NCBI RefSeq assembly: GCF_004343705.1
Contig: NZ_SKFH01000006.1
Span: forward strand, 62,001 to 126,000
Direction of reading: 5' to 3'
From: Flaviaesturariibacter aridisoli
GTDB taxonomy: Bacteria > Bacteroidota > Bacteroidia > Chitinophagales > Chitinophagaceae
DNA: 64,000 nucleotides
The first letter of the stretch is position 1. The number at the start of each line of letters is the position of its first letter. A program made the position numbers and the translations under genes. Positions 33,571-42,184 of this stretch are shown here, one piece after another. Below the pieces are notes generated by a model. It saw only the letters and a list, made by a program, of their open reading frames with translations. It was not told the DNA's origin and ran no database searches.

Positions 33571-33825
33571 TATAAAGGAGCGTGCTCCGTGAATCGTGCA
33601 CCTGGGCTGTAAGCCGGGTGCACGGCTCACGAACCACGAAGAGCCCCTGCCTCCGGTGGGGGCTTTCCTTTTCGTGAGCCGTGAGCCGTGAGCCGTGAAA
33701 CCCATTTTCGGCCCTTCCTGAAGAAAGGAAAGCCTACCTACCAATGAAGAACGGAAGCCTTGGGCCTCCGTTCTTTCGTAATCAGGCTTAAGCGCTCACG
33801 GCTCACGGCTCACGCCGCCCGATTA
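33571..33825. repeat. Composite heptamer/hairpin element
   Basis: It contains GTGAATC...GGCTCACG units (33581-33630), a hairpin AGCCCC/GGGGGCT (33642-33664), four GTGAGCC units (33674-33700), the hairpin AAGAACGGAAGCC-TTG-GGCCTCCGTTCTT (33747-33775), and TCACGGC units (33795-33814) abutting the end of gldB. No coding frame is convincing. With 33491-33570, which shows nothing specific, it fills the gap between apaG and gldB. Confidence 0.75.
33747..33775. terminator. Hairpin, probable terminator of gldB
   Basis: Third copy of the AAGAACGGA-family hairpin, with one stem mismatch, followed by T/A runs on both strands. Confidence 0.55.
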
Positions 33826-34833
33826 CTTCGGCTTGTACCGGCTCTCTTCATACACCGTCTTCGCCGGCGTGGCGAGGATTTCTTTCAGGCTCAGCTTGTC
33901 GTGGCGGGCAGCGTAGGCCTGCACGATGCGCCAGCCCAGCCAGGGGCCGAGGTTGCCGGGCGCCTCTTCGGGCAAACCCTGGGTGAAGGGCGCTTCCCCG
34001 ATATAGGTCTGCAGCGTCACCGGGTCGATGCTGTAAAGGTTTTCGTTGCGGAGCAGCTGCGTCCAGATGTTGCCTTCGTTTTTCGCGATAAACTGGTGCT
34101 GGGCGCCCGTGTAGCCCGTCTTCAGCGAGTCGGGGGCGTCGGGCAGCAAGTGGTCGAGCAGGTACAGCTGCTTGCCTTTCTCCACCAATTGCTCCAGCAG
34201 CGGCCGGCCGGTGCTCAGGTCGGGGTAGAGCTCATTCACCACGTTCTTCATTGCCGTCGGAGCGATGTACTCGCGGTCGAAGCGGCGCGAGATGTACAGC
34301 GGATAGATCTGCTGCACATCGGGGGCGCTGTATACCGAGAAGTTCTTTCCCGCGAAAGCCTGCAGGCCCACGGCGATATAGTCGGTGCTGATGGCCGTCC
34401 ATTCGGCATCCAGCGGACCGATGAAGGTGACGAGGCGGCGCGGTACCGCGTAGTCGGGGTAATAGTATTTTACATAGCGGTAGCCTTCTTCGAGGTCCTT
34501 GCGCACATCGTCGAAGTCGCGGTACTTGCGGTCGATGCTGTCGTAGATGGGCCGGTAATCGCGGAGCATGTAACGCACCACGAGCTGCCCGTTGCTGTCG
34601 GCGGGATTGATGCCGAGCACCTGGTTCACGAAGTCGCCGTAAAAAGCGGGGTGCCCATTGCGCAGCGCGGCAAGACCCGCAGCCACCTTATTGGAATCGA
34701 TGCGGAAAAAGTCGCGTTCGAAGCGATCGGTTTCGAGCGACACCTTGATCTTCGAAATGTCGGGGTGCCGGTCGTCGTGGCGGCAGGCGGCGAAGAGCAT
34801 CAAAATTGCAAGAAAGAAGAAGGGACGCGTCAT
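33823..34833 (-). CDS. gldB: GldB-like gliding motility lipoprotein
   Basis: A 336-residue lipoprotein with signal sequence and lipobox L-F-A-A-C (Cys17). The mature chain matches GldB in its opening, V-S-L-E-T-D-R-F-E-R-D-F-F, and in later segments (F-Y-G-D-F-V, Y-R-Y-V-K-Y-Y-Y-P-D-Y, F-I-G-P-L-D). GldB is needed for gliding in Flavobacterium johnsoniae, but its exact action is not known. It faces nadE divergently, an association I recall in other Bacteroidota. The gldC partner seen in Flavobacterium is not present here. Confidence 0.85.
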   Translation of the reverse strand: MTRPFFFLAILMLFAACRHDDRHPDISKIKVSLETDRFERDFFRIDSNKVAAGLAALRNGHPAFYGDFVNQVLGINPADSNGQLVVRYMLRDYRPIYDSIDRKYRDFDDVRKDLEEGYRYVKYYYPDYAVPRRLVTFIGPLDAEWTAISTDYIAVGLQAFAGKNFSVYSAPDVQQIYPLYISRRFDREYIAPTAMKNVVNELYPDLSTGRPLLEQLVEKGKQLYLLDHLLPDAPDSLKTGYTGAQHQFIAKNEGNIWTQLLRNENLYSIDPVTLQTYIGEAPFTQGLPEEAPGNLGPWLGWRIVQAYAARHDKLSLKEILATPAKTVYEESRYKPK

Positions 34834-34967
34834 GGGCTTTTCCGGAACTTTGCGGCAATTTAGCCAAGGTTCTTAAGGTTCTGATGGTTCTTAAGGTTTT
34901 TAGGGTTTTGCGCTTCGGCTACGCTCAGCGTGACACATTGGTTTTGTCATCCTGAGGATTGCCCAAG

Positions 34968-35000
34968 GACCAATTAACCAATAGACCAATTAACTAATTC
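34968..35000. repeat. ACCAATTA-type heptamer tract
   Basis: Units GACCAAT, TAACCAA, TAGACCAA, TTAACTAA lie immediately before the nadE ATG. The same family occurs at 39414-39444. Confidence 0.6.
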
Positions 35001-35002
35001 AC

Positions 35003-36703
35003 ATGAAGATCTACCTCGCGCAGCAGAATTATCATATCGGCAACTTCACCGCCAACGTGGCGAAAATAAAGGAAGGCATTGATGCGGCCCGCGGTGCCGG
35101 CGCCGACCTGGCGGTGTTTTCGGAGCTGTGCGTGTGCGGTTATCCCCCGCGCGACTTTCTCGAGTTCAACGACTTTATCCGCCAGAGCTACGAAGCGCTG
35201 GAAGAACTGGCAGCCTATGCCGGCGACCTCGGCGTGCTGGTCGGCGCACCCGCCCGCAACCCGCAGAAAGCGGGTAAGGACCTGTTCAACGCCGCCTTCC
35301 TGCTGCACGATGGAGCGATCAGGGCCGAAGTGCACAAGACCCTTTTGCCCACCTACGACGTGTTTGACGAGAACCGCTACTTCGAGCCGGCCTTTTCGTG
35401 GAAGTGTATCGACTTCAACGGCCACAAGCTGGCGGTGACCATCTGCGAGGATATCTGGAACCTCGGCGACAACCCCACCTACCGCGAAACGCCGATGGAG
35501 CACCTGATCCGGGAGCGCCCCGACGTGCTGGTCAACCTGTCGGCATCGCCCTACAATTTTGCACAGGATACCGTGCGCCGCTCGATCGTGGAAGCGCATA
35601 CGGTGAAATACGGGCTGCCGATGCTTTATTGCAATACGGTCGGCTCGCAAACCGAGATCGTTTTCGACGGCGGTTCGGTGGTGTACGACTGCAACGGGCA
35701 ACTGGTGCGCGAGCTGGCTTTCTTTAAGGAAGACGGCGCGCTCTTCGACCTGGACGATTTGAAGAAAAAGGCAGCGACGCCGGCGGTTGCGCACAAGTAT
35801 TATTATTCGGCCGTGGAAGTGGGCCGCGACACCGATACGCTCCATTACCTCACCGACGAAAAGAACATCAGCGAGATCCACGACGCCCTCATCCTGGGCA
35901 TCCGCGACTACTTCGGCAAGATGGGCTTTAGCAAAGCGACCCTCGGCGCCTCCGGCGGCATCGACAGTGCCGTGGTGCAGGCCCTTGCCGTGGAAGCTCT
36001 TGGCAAAGACGCGGTGCACGTGCTGCTGCTGCCCTCCGAATATTCCACCGATCATTCCGTGGCCGACGCCGTCAAGCTGAGCGAGAACCTGGGCAACCGG
36101 CACGACATCATTCCCATCGCACCGGTTTACCATGCGCTCCTTACGTCGCTGAAGCCCATCTTCGGCGACCGCCCGTTCAGCGTGGCCGAGGAAAACCTGC
36201 AAAGCCGAACCCGCGGCAACCTGCTCATGGGGCTGGCCAATAAGTTCGGCTACATCCTGCTTAATACCTCCAACAAAAGCGAGCTGGCCACGGGCTATGG
36301 AACCCTGTACGGCGATATGGCCGGCGGACTTTCCGTACTCGGCGACCTGTACAAGATGCAGGTGTTCGCTCTCGCGCGCTACATCAACCGCAACGAAGAG
36401 GTCATCCCCAATAACGTCCTTGTAAAGCCGCCGAGCGCCGAGCTCCGCCCCGGGCAGAAAGACTCCGACTCGCTCCCCGACTACGAAGTGCTCGACCGCG
36501 TGCTGTACCAATACATCGAGCTCCGCCAGGGGCCCCGCGAGATCATCGCCCAGGGCTTCGACGAGTCGCTGGTGAACCGCATCCTGCGGCTGGTAAATAT
36601 GAACGAATACAAGCGCGCGCAATTTTGTCCCATCATCCGTGTATCGGCGAAGGCATTCGGGGTGGGACGGAGATTGCCGATCGTGGCGAAGTACCTCGGG
36701 TAA
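35003..36703 (+). CDS. nadE: Glutamine-hydrolysing NAD+ synthase
   Basis: A 566-residue two-domain enzyme that amidates nicotinate adenine dinucleotide to NAD. Residues 1 to about 260 are a nitrilase-fold glutaminase: E-L-C-V-C-G-Y-P-P-R-D (Glu), K-T-L-L-P-T-Y-D-V-F-D-E (Lys) and V-T-I-C-E-D-I-W-N (nucleophile Cys). Residues of about 290-566 are the synthetase with ATP-pyrophosphatase loop G-A-S-G-G-I-D-S-A and S-N-K-S-E-L-A-T-G-Y. The fused form is normal in this phylum. ATG 35003 directly follows a heptamer tract. Confidence 0.96.
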   Translation: MKIYLAQQNYHIGNFTANVAKIKEGIDAARGAGADLAVFSELCVCGYPPRDFLEFNDFIRQSYEALEELAAYAGDLGVLVGAPARNPQKAGKDLFNAAFLLHDGAIRAEVHKTLLPTYDVFDENRYFEPAFSWKCIDFNGHKLAVTICEDIWNLGDNPTYRETPMEHLIRERPDVLVNLSASPYNFAQDTVRRSIVEAHTVKYGLPMLYCNTVGSQTEIVFDGGSVVYDCNGQLVRELAFFKEDGALFDLDDLKKKAATPAVAHKYYYSAVEVGRDTDTLHYLTDEKNISEIHDALILGIRDYFGKMGFSKATLGASGGIDSAVVQALAVEALGKDAVHVLLLPSEYSTDHSVADAVKLSENLGNRHDIIPIAPVYHALLTSLKPIFGDRPFSVAEENLQSRTRGNLLMGLANKFGYILLNTSNKSELATGYGTLYGDMAGGLSVLGDLYKMQVFALARYINRNEEVIPNNVLVKPPSAELRPGQKDSDSLPDYEVLDRVLYQYIELRQGPREIIAQGFDESLVNRILRLVNMNEYKRAQFCPIIRVSAKAFGVGRRLPIVAKYLG

Positions 36704-36724
36704 CAAGGTTGTGAAGAAAAAGAA

Positions 36725-36895
36725 GGTTCGGAACCGCTAAGAGAAGAAGAAAAGAAGTTGGTACGCTAAGAGACGCATCATATGCGTCTTCTAAAAACAA
36801 TAGAAACGTCCCGCCATCGGCGGGACGTTTCATATCTCTTCGCGAATACCTTATTCTCTTTTTTTCTTTGCGGTGAAAAACCTTCTTTCCCTTCG
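36725..36895. repeat. Dispersed hairpin-centred element, copy 1
   Basis: In order it holds GAACCGCTAAGAGA (36731), a short AGACGCAT/ATGCGTCT dyad (36771-36789), the AACGTCCCGCC hairpin (36803-36831), and CGCGAATACCTTATTCTC (36840-36858). The same parts occur in inverted orientation at 58126-58250. Confidence 0.7.
36803..36831. terminator. Terminator between nadE and lipoprotein gene
   Basis: GAAACGTCCCGCC-ATC-GGCGGGACGTTTC: perfect 13-bp stem in the convergent gap. Its sister copy is at 58176-58207. Confidence 0.75.
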
Positions 36896-36903
36896 CCTCC
36901 ATA

Positions 36904-37704
36904 TTAGAGCCGGTAACGCAGTAATTGCGCGGAATGTTGCACGCCGCTGGAGTCGCGCTGTGCCATTTCGATGACGCCCACATCTTTGGCGAGGTAGAAA
37001 TCGATCTGCGCGTCAACGGCAGGAATGGGCAGCGGCACCGGCACCGGCACGGTCACGCCGATCTTTGGTTTGCCCTGCACGTGCTGCACCTTACTATAGG
37101 TGGTGCCCAGCACCGTGCGGGTGGCGTCCTTTTCCAGGTAGGTATACTCGATGCCGGCGTACACACGCAGGTTGAAAACAAGCGGCGCTGTGCCGAAGGG
37201 GATCGTGATCGCCGTAAGCGTATCCAGCCAGGCGGAACCCTGGGCATTGTTGGATTGGAGCACCGTCGCATACAGCACATCGGGGATCAGCAATGAATTA
37301 GGATCCGCGGGTACGGGCAGCAGGGAATCCAGCAGCGGCGCCATCAGCTGGCGGATCGAGTCGGCATTTAGGCCCAGCTCCGACAACGGGAAGGCGAGGC
37401 GGTAGTCGCCGGCGGCGCAGCTGTATAGAAGACCGCGGCCAATGCCCGGGATGGCGCTCACCTGCGCGAAGGGCACACCGTTGACCGTGGTGTCGTTCCT
37501 AAGAAAGACCGGTCCGCCGAGCGTATCGGTGCCGTCTACGAGGTAGGTGAATTCCGAGGAATCGCAGAAGGGCAGGTACGTGCAGGAAACACAGCGGCGT
37601 GTCGTCGGTGGTAGGCCACCCCCTTCGAAGCTGAGCTCTTTCTGGCAGCTTTGCAGCAGTAACAGTCCCAGCAGCACGGTAGTCGCAAGCAGCAGGTTCC
37701 TCAT
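36904..37704 (-). CDS. Cys-rich lipoprotein of unknown function
   Basis: A 266-residue lipoprotein with lipobox L-Q-S-C (Cys20). A Cys-rich head, C-V-S-C-T-Y-L-P-F-C (near 38-47), is followed by beta-rich sequence with a proline-rich patch (V-P-V-P-V-P-L-P-I-P). I do not recognise a named family, though this C-x-x-C-x-Y-x-P-x-C head is one I associate with Bacteroidota lipoproteins. It follows the next upstream lipoprotein gene by 2 bp, so the pair is an operon. Confidence 0.7.
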   Translation of the reverse strand: MRNLLLATTVLLGLLLLQSCQKELSFEGGGLPPTTRRCVSCTYLPFCDSSEFTYLVDGTDTLGGPVFLRNDTTVNGVPFAQVSAIPGIGRGLLYSCAAGDYRLAFPLSELGLNADSIRQLMAPLLDSLLPVPADPNSLLIPDVLYATVLQSNNAQGSAWLDTLTAITIPFGTAPLVFNLRVYAGIEYTYLEKDATRTVLGTTYSKVQHVQGKPKIGVTVPVPVPLPIPAVDAQIDFYLAKDVGVIEMAQRDSSGVQHSAQLLRYRL

Positions 37705-37706
37705 AG

Positions 37707-38213
37707 TCAGTGTTTCATGCTGATGATCAGCGAGGCGGTGATGGGTTGCGCCACGAGCGGGTCGGGCACAAGCGTGTCGCGCGATACGGTAAGCACCCGG
37801 TTATCGAGGTAGTTGATCCGCAGGCGCCCGCCGATGCCGAACAGCTTGGTGCCGGTCACGGTGAGGGCCTGGTCGTTGTCGGCCAGCGACCACGCAAAGG
37901 GTGCGTGGACGGCCACATTGGTGTCGCAGCGGTGGGTGCTGTCGTAGGCGTCGCCGCTGCCGTTGGGCAGGAACGTATAGGCGTTGTCGAATACGCAGTC
38001 GGCCATCGTACCGGGCTGGATGTACTGGTCGGCGTCGCCGTCGCGATCGAGGTCGAGGGCGGCCCACTCGAAGGTCCAGGTAGTATCGGTGAGCCAGCCG
38101 CGGCGCAATTGCTGGTCGTAGCTGAGGCTCGTGTCGGCTTCTTTCCGGCAGGCGGCGAAGGCCAGAAGGCCCGCCAGCAGGGCGGTTGCCCGGATCGGTG
38201 TCATACGTTTCAT
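37707..38213 (-). CDS. Lipoprotein of unknown function
   Basis: A 168-residue lipoprotein with lipobox A-F-A-A-C (Cys22 from the first Met; Met4 is an alternative start). The mature part contains L-D-L-D-R-D-G-D-A-D, an Asp-rich loop resembling calcium-binding repeats, and a lipocalin-like beta pattern with two Cys that could pair. No family is assigned with confidence. It is cotranscribed with the lipoprotein gene 2 bp downstream. Confidence 0.65.
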   Translation of the reverse strand: MKRMTPIRATALLAGLLAFAACRKEADTSLSYDQQLRRGWLTDTTWTFEWAALDLDRDGDADQYIQPGTMADCVFDNAYTFLPNGSGDAYDSTHRCDTNVAVHAPFAWSLADNDQALTVTGTKLFGIGGRLRINYLDNRVLTVSRDTLVPDPLVAQPITASLIISMKH

Positions 38214-38293
38214 GCCCGGTAAAGATAACCCTTATCGACGGCCCGGCCATAACGGCCCGTCATTTGCTGAGTGTCGCTTCGTAATTTGGCACC

Positions 38294-39295
38294 ATGGTAC
38301 AATCCTCCGAAGAGATCCGGCAGCTTAACGAACGCATCACCTACGCGGCGCGCTTTATTGATACCCTTCGCCGCGAGGTGGGCAAGGTCATTATCGGGCA
38401 ACCCTACATGCTCGATCGCCTCCTTATCGGGATGCTGAGCAACGGCCACGTGTTGCTGGAAGGCGTGCCGGGGCTCGCAAAGACGCTGACCATCAAATCG
38501 CTGGCACAGGCCATCCAGGCCCAGTTCAGCCGCATCCAGTTCACCCCCGACCTGCTGCCGGCCGACGTCATCGGCACCATGATCTACAACCAGCAGCGGG
38601 CTGACTTCGTGGTGCGCAAGGGCCCCATCTTCGCCAACCTGATCCTCGCCGACGAGATCAACCGCGCCCCGGCCAAGGTGCAGAGCGCCCTGCTGGAAGC
38701 GATGCAGGAGCGGCAGGTGACCATCGGCGACCAGACCTATAAGCTCGACGAGCCCTTCCTGGTGCTGGCCACCCAGAACCCGCTGGAGCAGGAGGGTACC
38801 TACCCGCTGCCCGAGGCGCAGGTGGACCGCTTCCTGATGAAAGTCGTAGTGGGTTATCCCACCCGGGAGGAGGAGCAGCTCATTATCCGCCAGCAGGTGG
38901 CCGGCTCCGCGCCGCCGCGCGTGGAGCCCGTGGTGGCGCTGCAGGAGGTGCTGGAAGCACGCCGCCTCGTGCGCCAGGTGTACCTCGACGAAAAGGTGGA
39001 GCAATACATCCTCGACATCGTGTTCGCCACCCGCGACCCGAAAGCATCCGGGCTCAGCAACCTCGATGGGCTGATCTCGTATGGTTCCTCGCCGCGCGGC
39101 TCCATCAACCTGGCCATCGCCGCCAAGGCGCAGGCCTTCCTCAACCATCGCGGCTTCGTCATCCCCGAAGACATCCGCGCCATCTGCACCGACGTGCTCC
39201 GCCACCGCATCGGCATCACCTACGAAGCCGAAGCGGAGAACATCACGTCCGAGATGGTCATTGAGCAGATTCTTAAGGCCGTTCCGCTGCCTTAA
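38294..39295 (+). CDS. MoxR-type AAA+ ATPase
   Basis: A 333-residue AAA+ ATPase of the MoxR family. Walker A is in L-E-G-V-P-G-L-A-K-T (near 53-62). Walker B is in L-I-L-A-D-E-I-N-R-A-P (near 115-125), followed by A-T-Q-N-P sensor 1 and L-P-E-A-Q-V-D-R-F. MoxR proteins act with VWA-domain partners as chaperone-like systems at the membrane. The three following genes encode those partners. The gap to DUF58 is 165 bp and carries heptamer tracts. Confidence 0.93.
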   Translation: MVQSSEEIRQLNERITYAARFIDTLRREVGKVIIGQPYMLDRLLIGMLSNGHVLLEGVPGLAKTLTIKSLAQAIQAQFSRIQFTPDLLPADVIGTMIYNQQRADFVVRKGPIFANLILADEINRAPAKVQSALLEAMQERQVTIGDQTYKLDEPFLVLATQNPLEQEGTYPLPEAQVDRFLMKVVVGYPTREEEQLIIRQQVAGSAPPRVEPVVALQEVLEARRLVRQVYLDEKVEQYILDIVFATRDPKASGLSNLDGLISYGSSPRGSINLAIAAKAQAFLNHRGFVIPEDIRAICTDVLRHRIGITYEAEAENITSEMVIEQILKAVPLP

Positions 39296-39300
39296 GAGAA

Positions 39301-39444
39301 GTTTGTAGTTTGTAGTTTGTGGTTTGTAGTTGGCTTTAGGCTCCAATAAAAGAAGCGTTCACCCGCAGGTTTTATGTTCGATTTACAAAAGAATTTTTGA
39401 GCTGTAAACGCCCTTACCAATTAACCAATAGACCAATTTACCAT
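39301..39444. repeat. Two heptamer tracts between moxR and DUF58 gene
   Basis: TTTGTAG/TTTGTGG units occupy 39301-39331, and TTACCAATTAACCAATAGA-type units occupy 39413-39444. They are two different 7-bp families in one 165-bp gap. Confidence 0.6.
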
Positions 39445-39460
39445 TAAACGTATCCCTCAC

Positions 39461-40336
39461 TTGCTGACGACTGCCGACATATTGAAAAAGGTCCGGATCC
39501 TGGAGATCAAGAGCAAGAAGCTGACGAGCGACCTGTTTACGGGTGAATACCACAGTGCGTTCAAGGGCCGTGGAATGTCGTTCAAGGAAGTGCGCGAATA
39601 CGCTGCCGGCGACGATGTGCGTTTTATCGACTGGAACGTGTCGGCGCGCTTCGGCCATGCCTTCAGCAAGCTGTTCGAAGAGGAGCGTGAGCTCACCGTG
39701 ATGCTGCTCATCGACGTGAGCGCTTCGTCGCTGTTCGGTACCACGAATACCAACAAGCGCGAGCTTGCCACCGAGATCGCGGCGGTGCTGGCGTTTTCGG
39801 CCATCAACAACGGCGACAAGGTGGGCGCCATCCTGTACAGCGACCGCATCGAAAAATACATTCCCCCGAAAAAGGGACGGCAGCAGGTACTGTTCCTCGT
39901 GCGCACACTGCTGACGCTGGAGGCCAAAGGCAAGGGCACCGACCTCGATAAGGCCCTGCGCTATTTCAACAATACCCGCCGCCAGAGCAGTATTTCCTTT
40001 GTGCTCAGCGATTTTCTCGACAGCAATTACGCCGACGCCCTGCGCGTGGTAAGTAACCGCCACGACGTGGTGGGCATCAAGATCTACGACCGCCTCGACC
40101 AGACCCTCCCCGACGTGGGCCTGCTCGAAGTGGAAGACCTCGAGACCGGGCGCCGTCAATTGGTAGACACGGGCAACGCGTTCGTGCGCTACGAATACGA
40201 GCAGGAGTTTTTCAAGATCACCGAATATGCCAACACGCAATTCAAAAAAGCAGGCTCCGACCTGCTGCACCTGCGCACCGATGAAGACTATGTAAAAGTG
40301 TTGCAGCGATTCTTCATAAGCCGCGTCCGCCCATGA
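39461..40336 (+). CDS. DUF58 (VWA-like) protein of the MoxR/Bat operon
   Basis: A 291-residue protein of the DUF58 family. The signature E-Y-H-S-A-F-K-G-R-G-M-S-F and Y-A-A-G-D-D-V-R-F-I-D-W is near 28-55. A degenerate VWA metal site L-I-D-V-S-A-S-S is near 83-90. There is no membrane helix. The start must be TTG 39461: it gives the usual family opening, T-A-D-I-L-K-K-V-R, and no ATG is available before the conserved block. It probably works with MoxR and the VWA protein downstream. Its stop overlaps the next start by 4 bp. Confidence 0.88.
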   Translation: MLTTADILKKVRILEIKSKKLTSDLFTGEYHSAFKGRGMSFKEVREYAAGDDVRFIDWNVSARFGHAFSKLFEEERELTVMLLIDVSASSLFGTTNTNKRELATEIAAVLAFSAINNGDKVGAILYSDRIEKYIPPKKGRQQVLFLVRTLLTLEAKGKGTDLDKALRYFNNTRRQSSISFVLSDFLDSNYADALRVVSNRHDVVGIKIYDRLDQTLPDVGLLEVEDLETGRRQLVDTGNAFVRYEYEQEFFKITEYANTQFKKAGSDLLHLRTDEDYVKVLQRFFISRVRP

Positions 40337-41199
40337 TCCGATACCTGTTCCTGCTCCTGACCACCTGTATGTGCGGGGCCCTCGCGGCCCAGCCGGGAAC
40401 CTTGTCGGTCAAGGCGAGCAAGCAAACGATTCTCATCGGCGAGCCGCTGGAGCTGGAGGTGGCCGTGACGGCCGCCGGCCCCGTGGCGCCGGTGGCGCTC
40501 GACAGCCTCCCCTTCTTTGAGGTGCTCGAAACGCGCGCGGCCGACACGGTGCGCCAGGGCAGTAATTATACGGTACGCCAGGTCTGGGTGCTTACGAGCT
40601 GGGACAGCGGCCTGCGCCGCATTCCGCCGATCCCCTACGCCGGCCGCGCCTCGCAGGCCATTCCTATCGCGGTGCGCTTTTCGTCGCCCTTCGACAAGAA
40701 CGCCCCCTACCACGACATCAAGGACGTGGAGAATGTGGAAGTGCCGGCGCGCAATACCTGGATCTGGTACGTAGTGCTTGCCATCCTGCTGGCAGGCATC
40801 GCACTGCTGCTCTTCCCGCGCCATAAGGGCGAAGCCGCCAAAGTGGTGCGCGTGGACGAGCATTATTACAAGAAAGTGCTGCAGCAATTGCAGGCCCTGC
40901 AGCAGGACGAGGCGCGGCGCCGCGAGCCGAAGCAGTATTACACCGACCTCGTAAAGATCTTTCGCGGCTACCTGTTGCGCCGCAAGGGTTATTATTCGGA
41001 TGCCGACACCAGCACGGACCTCGTGCAGCGCCTGCCGCAGTGGCGGGTGCCGGCCTCGCTGCAGGAAGAGCTTCGGGCTACTTTACAGGAAAGCGACCTG
41101 GTGAAATTTGCCAAGCTGCAACCCGGCGGCACCGCGATGGATGCTGCCGTTCAAACCCTAAAACGCGCCGTCGTGGCCCTGGAGGAGCATAGCCGATGA
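40333..41199 (+). CDS. BatD-like membrane protein
   Basis: A 288-residue protein with a signal peptide (Y-L-F-L-L-L-T-T-C-M-C-G-A-L-A), a periplasmic Ig-like domain of about 115 residues (S-V-K-A-S-K-Q-T-I-L-I-G-E-P-L-E-L), one transmembrane helix (about 141-160) and a roughly 120-residue helical cytoplasmic tail. Position and layout match the BatD-type component of Bacteroidota aerotolerance (Bat) operons, though it is far shorter than full-length BatD. It is coupled by 4-bp overlaps to the genes on both sides. Confidence 0.75.
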   Translation: MIRYLFLLLTTCMCGALAAQPGTLSVKASKQTILIGEPLELEVAVTAAGPVAPVALDSLPFFEVLETRAADTVRQGSNYTVRQVWVLTSWDSGLRRIPPIPYAGRASQAIPIAVRFSSPFDKNAPYHDIKDVENVEVPARNTWIWYVVLAILLAGIALLLFPRHKGEAAKVVRVDEHYYKKVLQQLQALQQDEARRREPKQYYTDLVKIFRGYLLRRKGYYSDADTSTDLVQRLPQWRVPASLQEELRATLQESDLVKFAKLQPGGTAMDAAVQTLKRAVVALEEHSR

Positions 41200-42182
41200 T
41201 CTACGATTGGTTGCAACAACTGAGCTTCGCCTATACCTGGGTGCTGCCCTTCCTGGGGCTGGTGCCCGTGCTGGCCATCCTGTGGACGCGCAGCCGGCAG
41301 GGACGGCGCCCCGCGCTAAGGGTGTCGACGGCCGCCGTGTTCCGTGTGCGCTCGGCCAAGGCCGGCTGGCTCTTCCTGCTGCCGCTGCTGCGCACCCTCG
41401 CCGGCCTCCTGCTCGTGGCGGCGCTGGCGCGGCCGCAGGTGCGCGACGTGCAAAAGCGCTTCCAGGGGAACGGGATTTCCATTGTGCTTTGTATGGACGT
41501 GAGTGGCTCCATGGCTACGCCCGACTTTACCCCCTACCGCCTGGCGGTGGCCAAGGAAGTGGCGATGGATTTTGTGCGCGCGCGCCCCGTAGACCAGATC
41601 GGGCTCGTGGTTTTTGCGGGCGAATCGTTCACGCAATTCCCGATTTCCACCGACCACGAAGCACTGCTGGAGCAGATCAAAAGCCTGCGCCCCGACATGC
41701 TGCAACGCGGAACACTCATCGGGGAGGGGCTGGCCAACTCGGTGGCGCGCCTCAAAGACGTACCCGGAAAGAGCAAGGTGGTGGTGCTGCTTACCGACGG
41801 CAGCGAGGAAGCACCGCCGACCCGCATCATCGATCCCGAAACGGCCATCGGCATCGCCCGCGCCAAGGGCGTCAAGGTATATACCATCGGCCTCAACTCG
41901 GGCACCATCATGGCGCCCGACGGGCAGCGCCCCGCGCCCGGCATCGACGAAGGCCTCCTGCAGCGGATGGCGGCCGCCACCGGCGGGGCTTACTTCCGCG
42001 CCCGCGACAAGCAGGCCCTCGAGGGTGTGTATGCCCGCATCAACGTACTCGAAAAAAGCGACGTGCAGGTGGTCAACCGCACGCGCTACCACGAAGAGTA
42101 TCACTGGTTCCTGCTCGGCGCGTTATTTTTTCTGCTCCTGGAAGGGCTGCTGCGCTATACTTTATTCCGTACTTTGCCCTGA
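41196..42182 (+). CDS. BatA-like VWA membrane protein
   Basis: A 328-residue protein with two N-terminal membrane helices (about 12-32 and 58-75), a VWA domain (about 90-290) and a C-terminal helix (about 305-322). The metal-ion-dependent adhesion site is intact: C-M-D-V-S-G-S-M (near 98-105), the Thr in the G-T-L-I-G-E-G-L segment, and L-L-T-D-G-S-E-E. It corresponds to BatA of the Bat operon. The usual BatB and TPR-containing BatC do not follow; instead rsgA starts 2 bp after the stop. Confidence 0.88.
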   Translation: MIYDWLQQLSFAYTWVLPFLGLVPVLAILWTRSRQGRRPALRVSTAAVFRVRSAKAGWLFLLPLLRTLAGLLLVAALARPQVRDVQKRFQGNGISIVLCMDVSGSMATPDFTPYRLAVAKEVAMDFVRARPVDQIGLVVFAGESFTQFPISTDHEALLEQIKSLRPDMLQRGTLIGEGLANSVARLKDVPGKSKVVVLLTDGSEEAPPTRIIDPETAIGIARAKGVKVYTIGLNSGTIMAPDGQRPAPGIDEGLLQRMAAATGGAYFRARDKQALEGVYARINVLEKSDVQVVNRTRYHEEYHWFLLGALFFLLLEGLLRYTLFRTLP

Positions 42183-42184
42183 TC

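Noticed and set aside
41207-42184. N-terminal extension of RsgA by 326 residues
   Set aside because: This stretch is the wrong frame of the VWA gene, and RsgA begins with its OB-fold at 42185.
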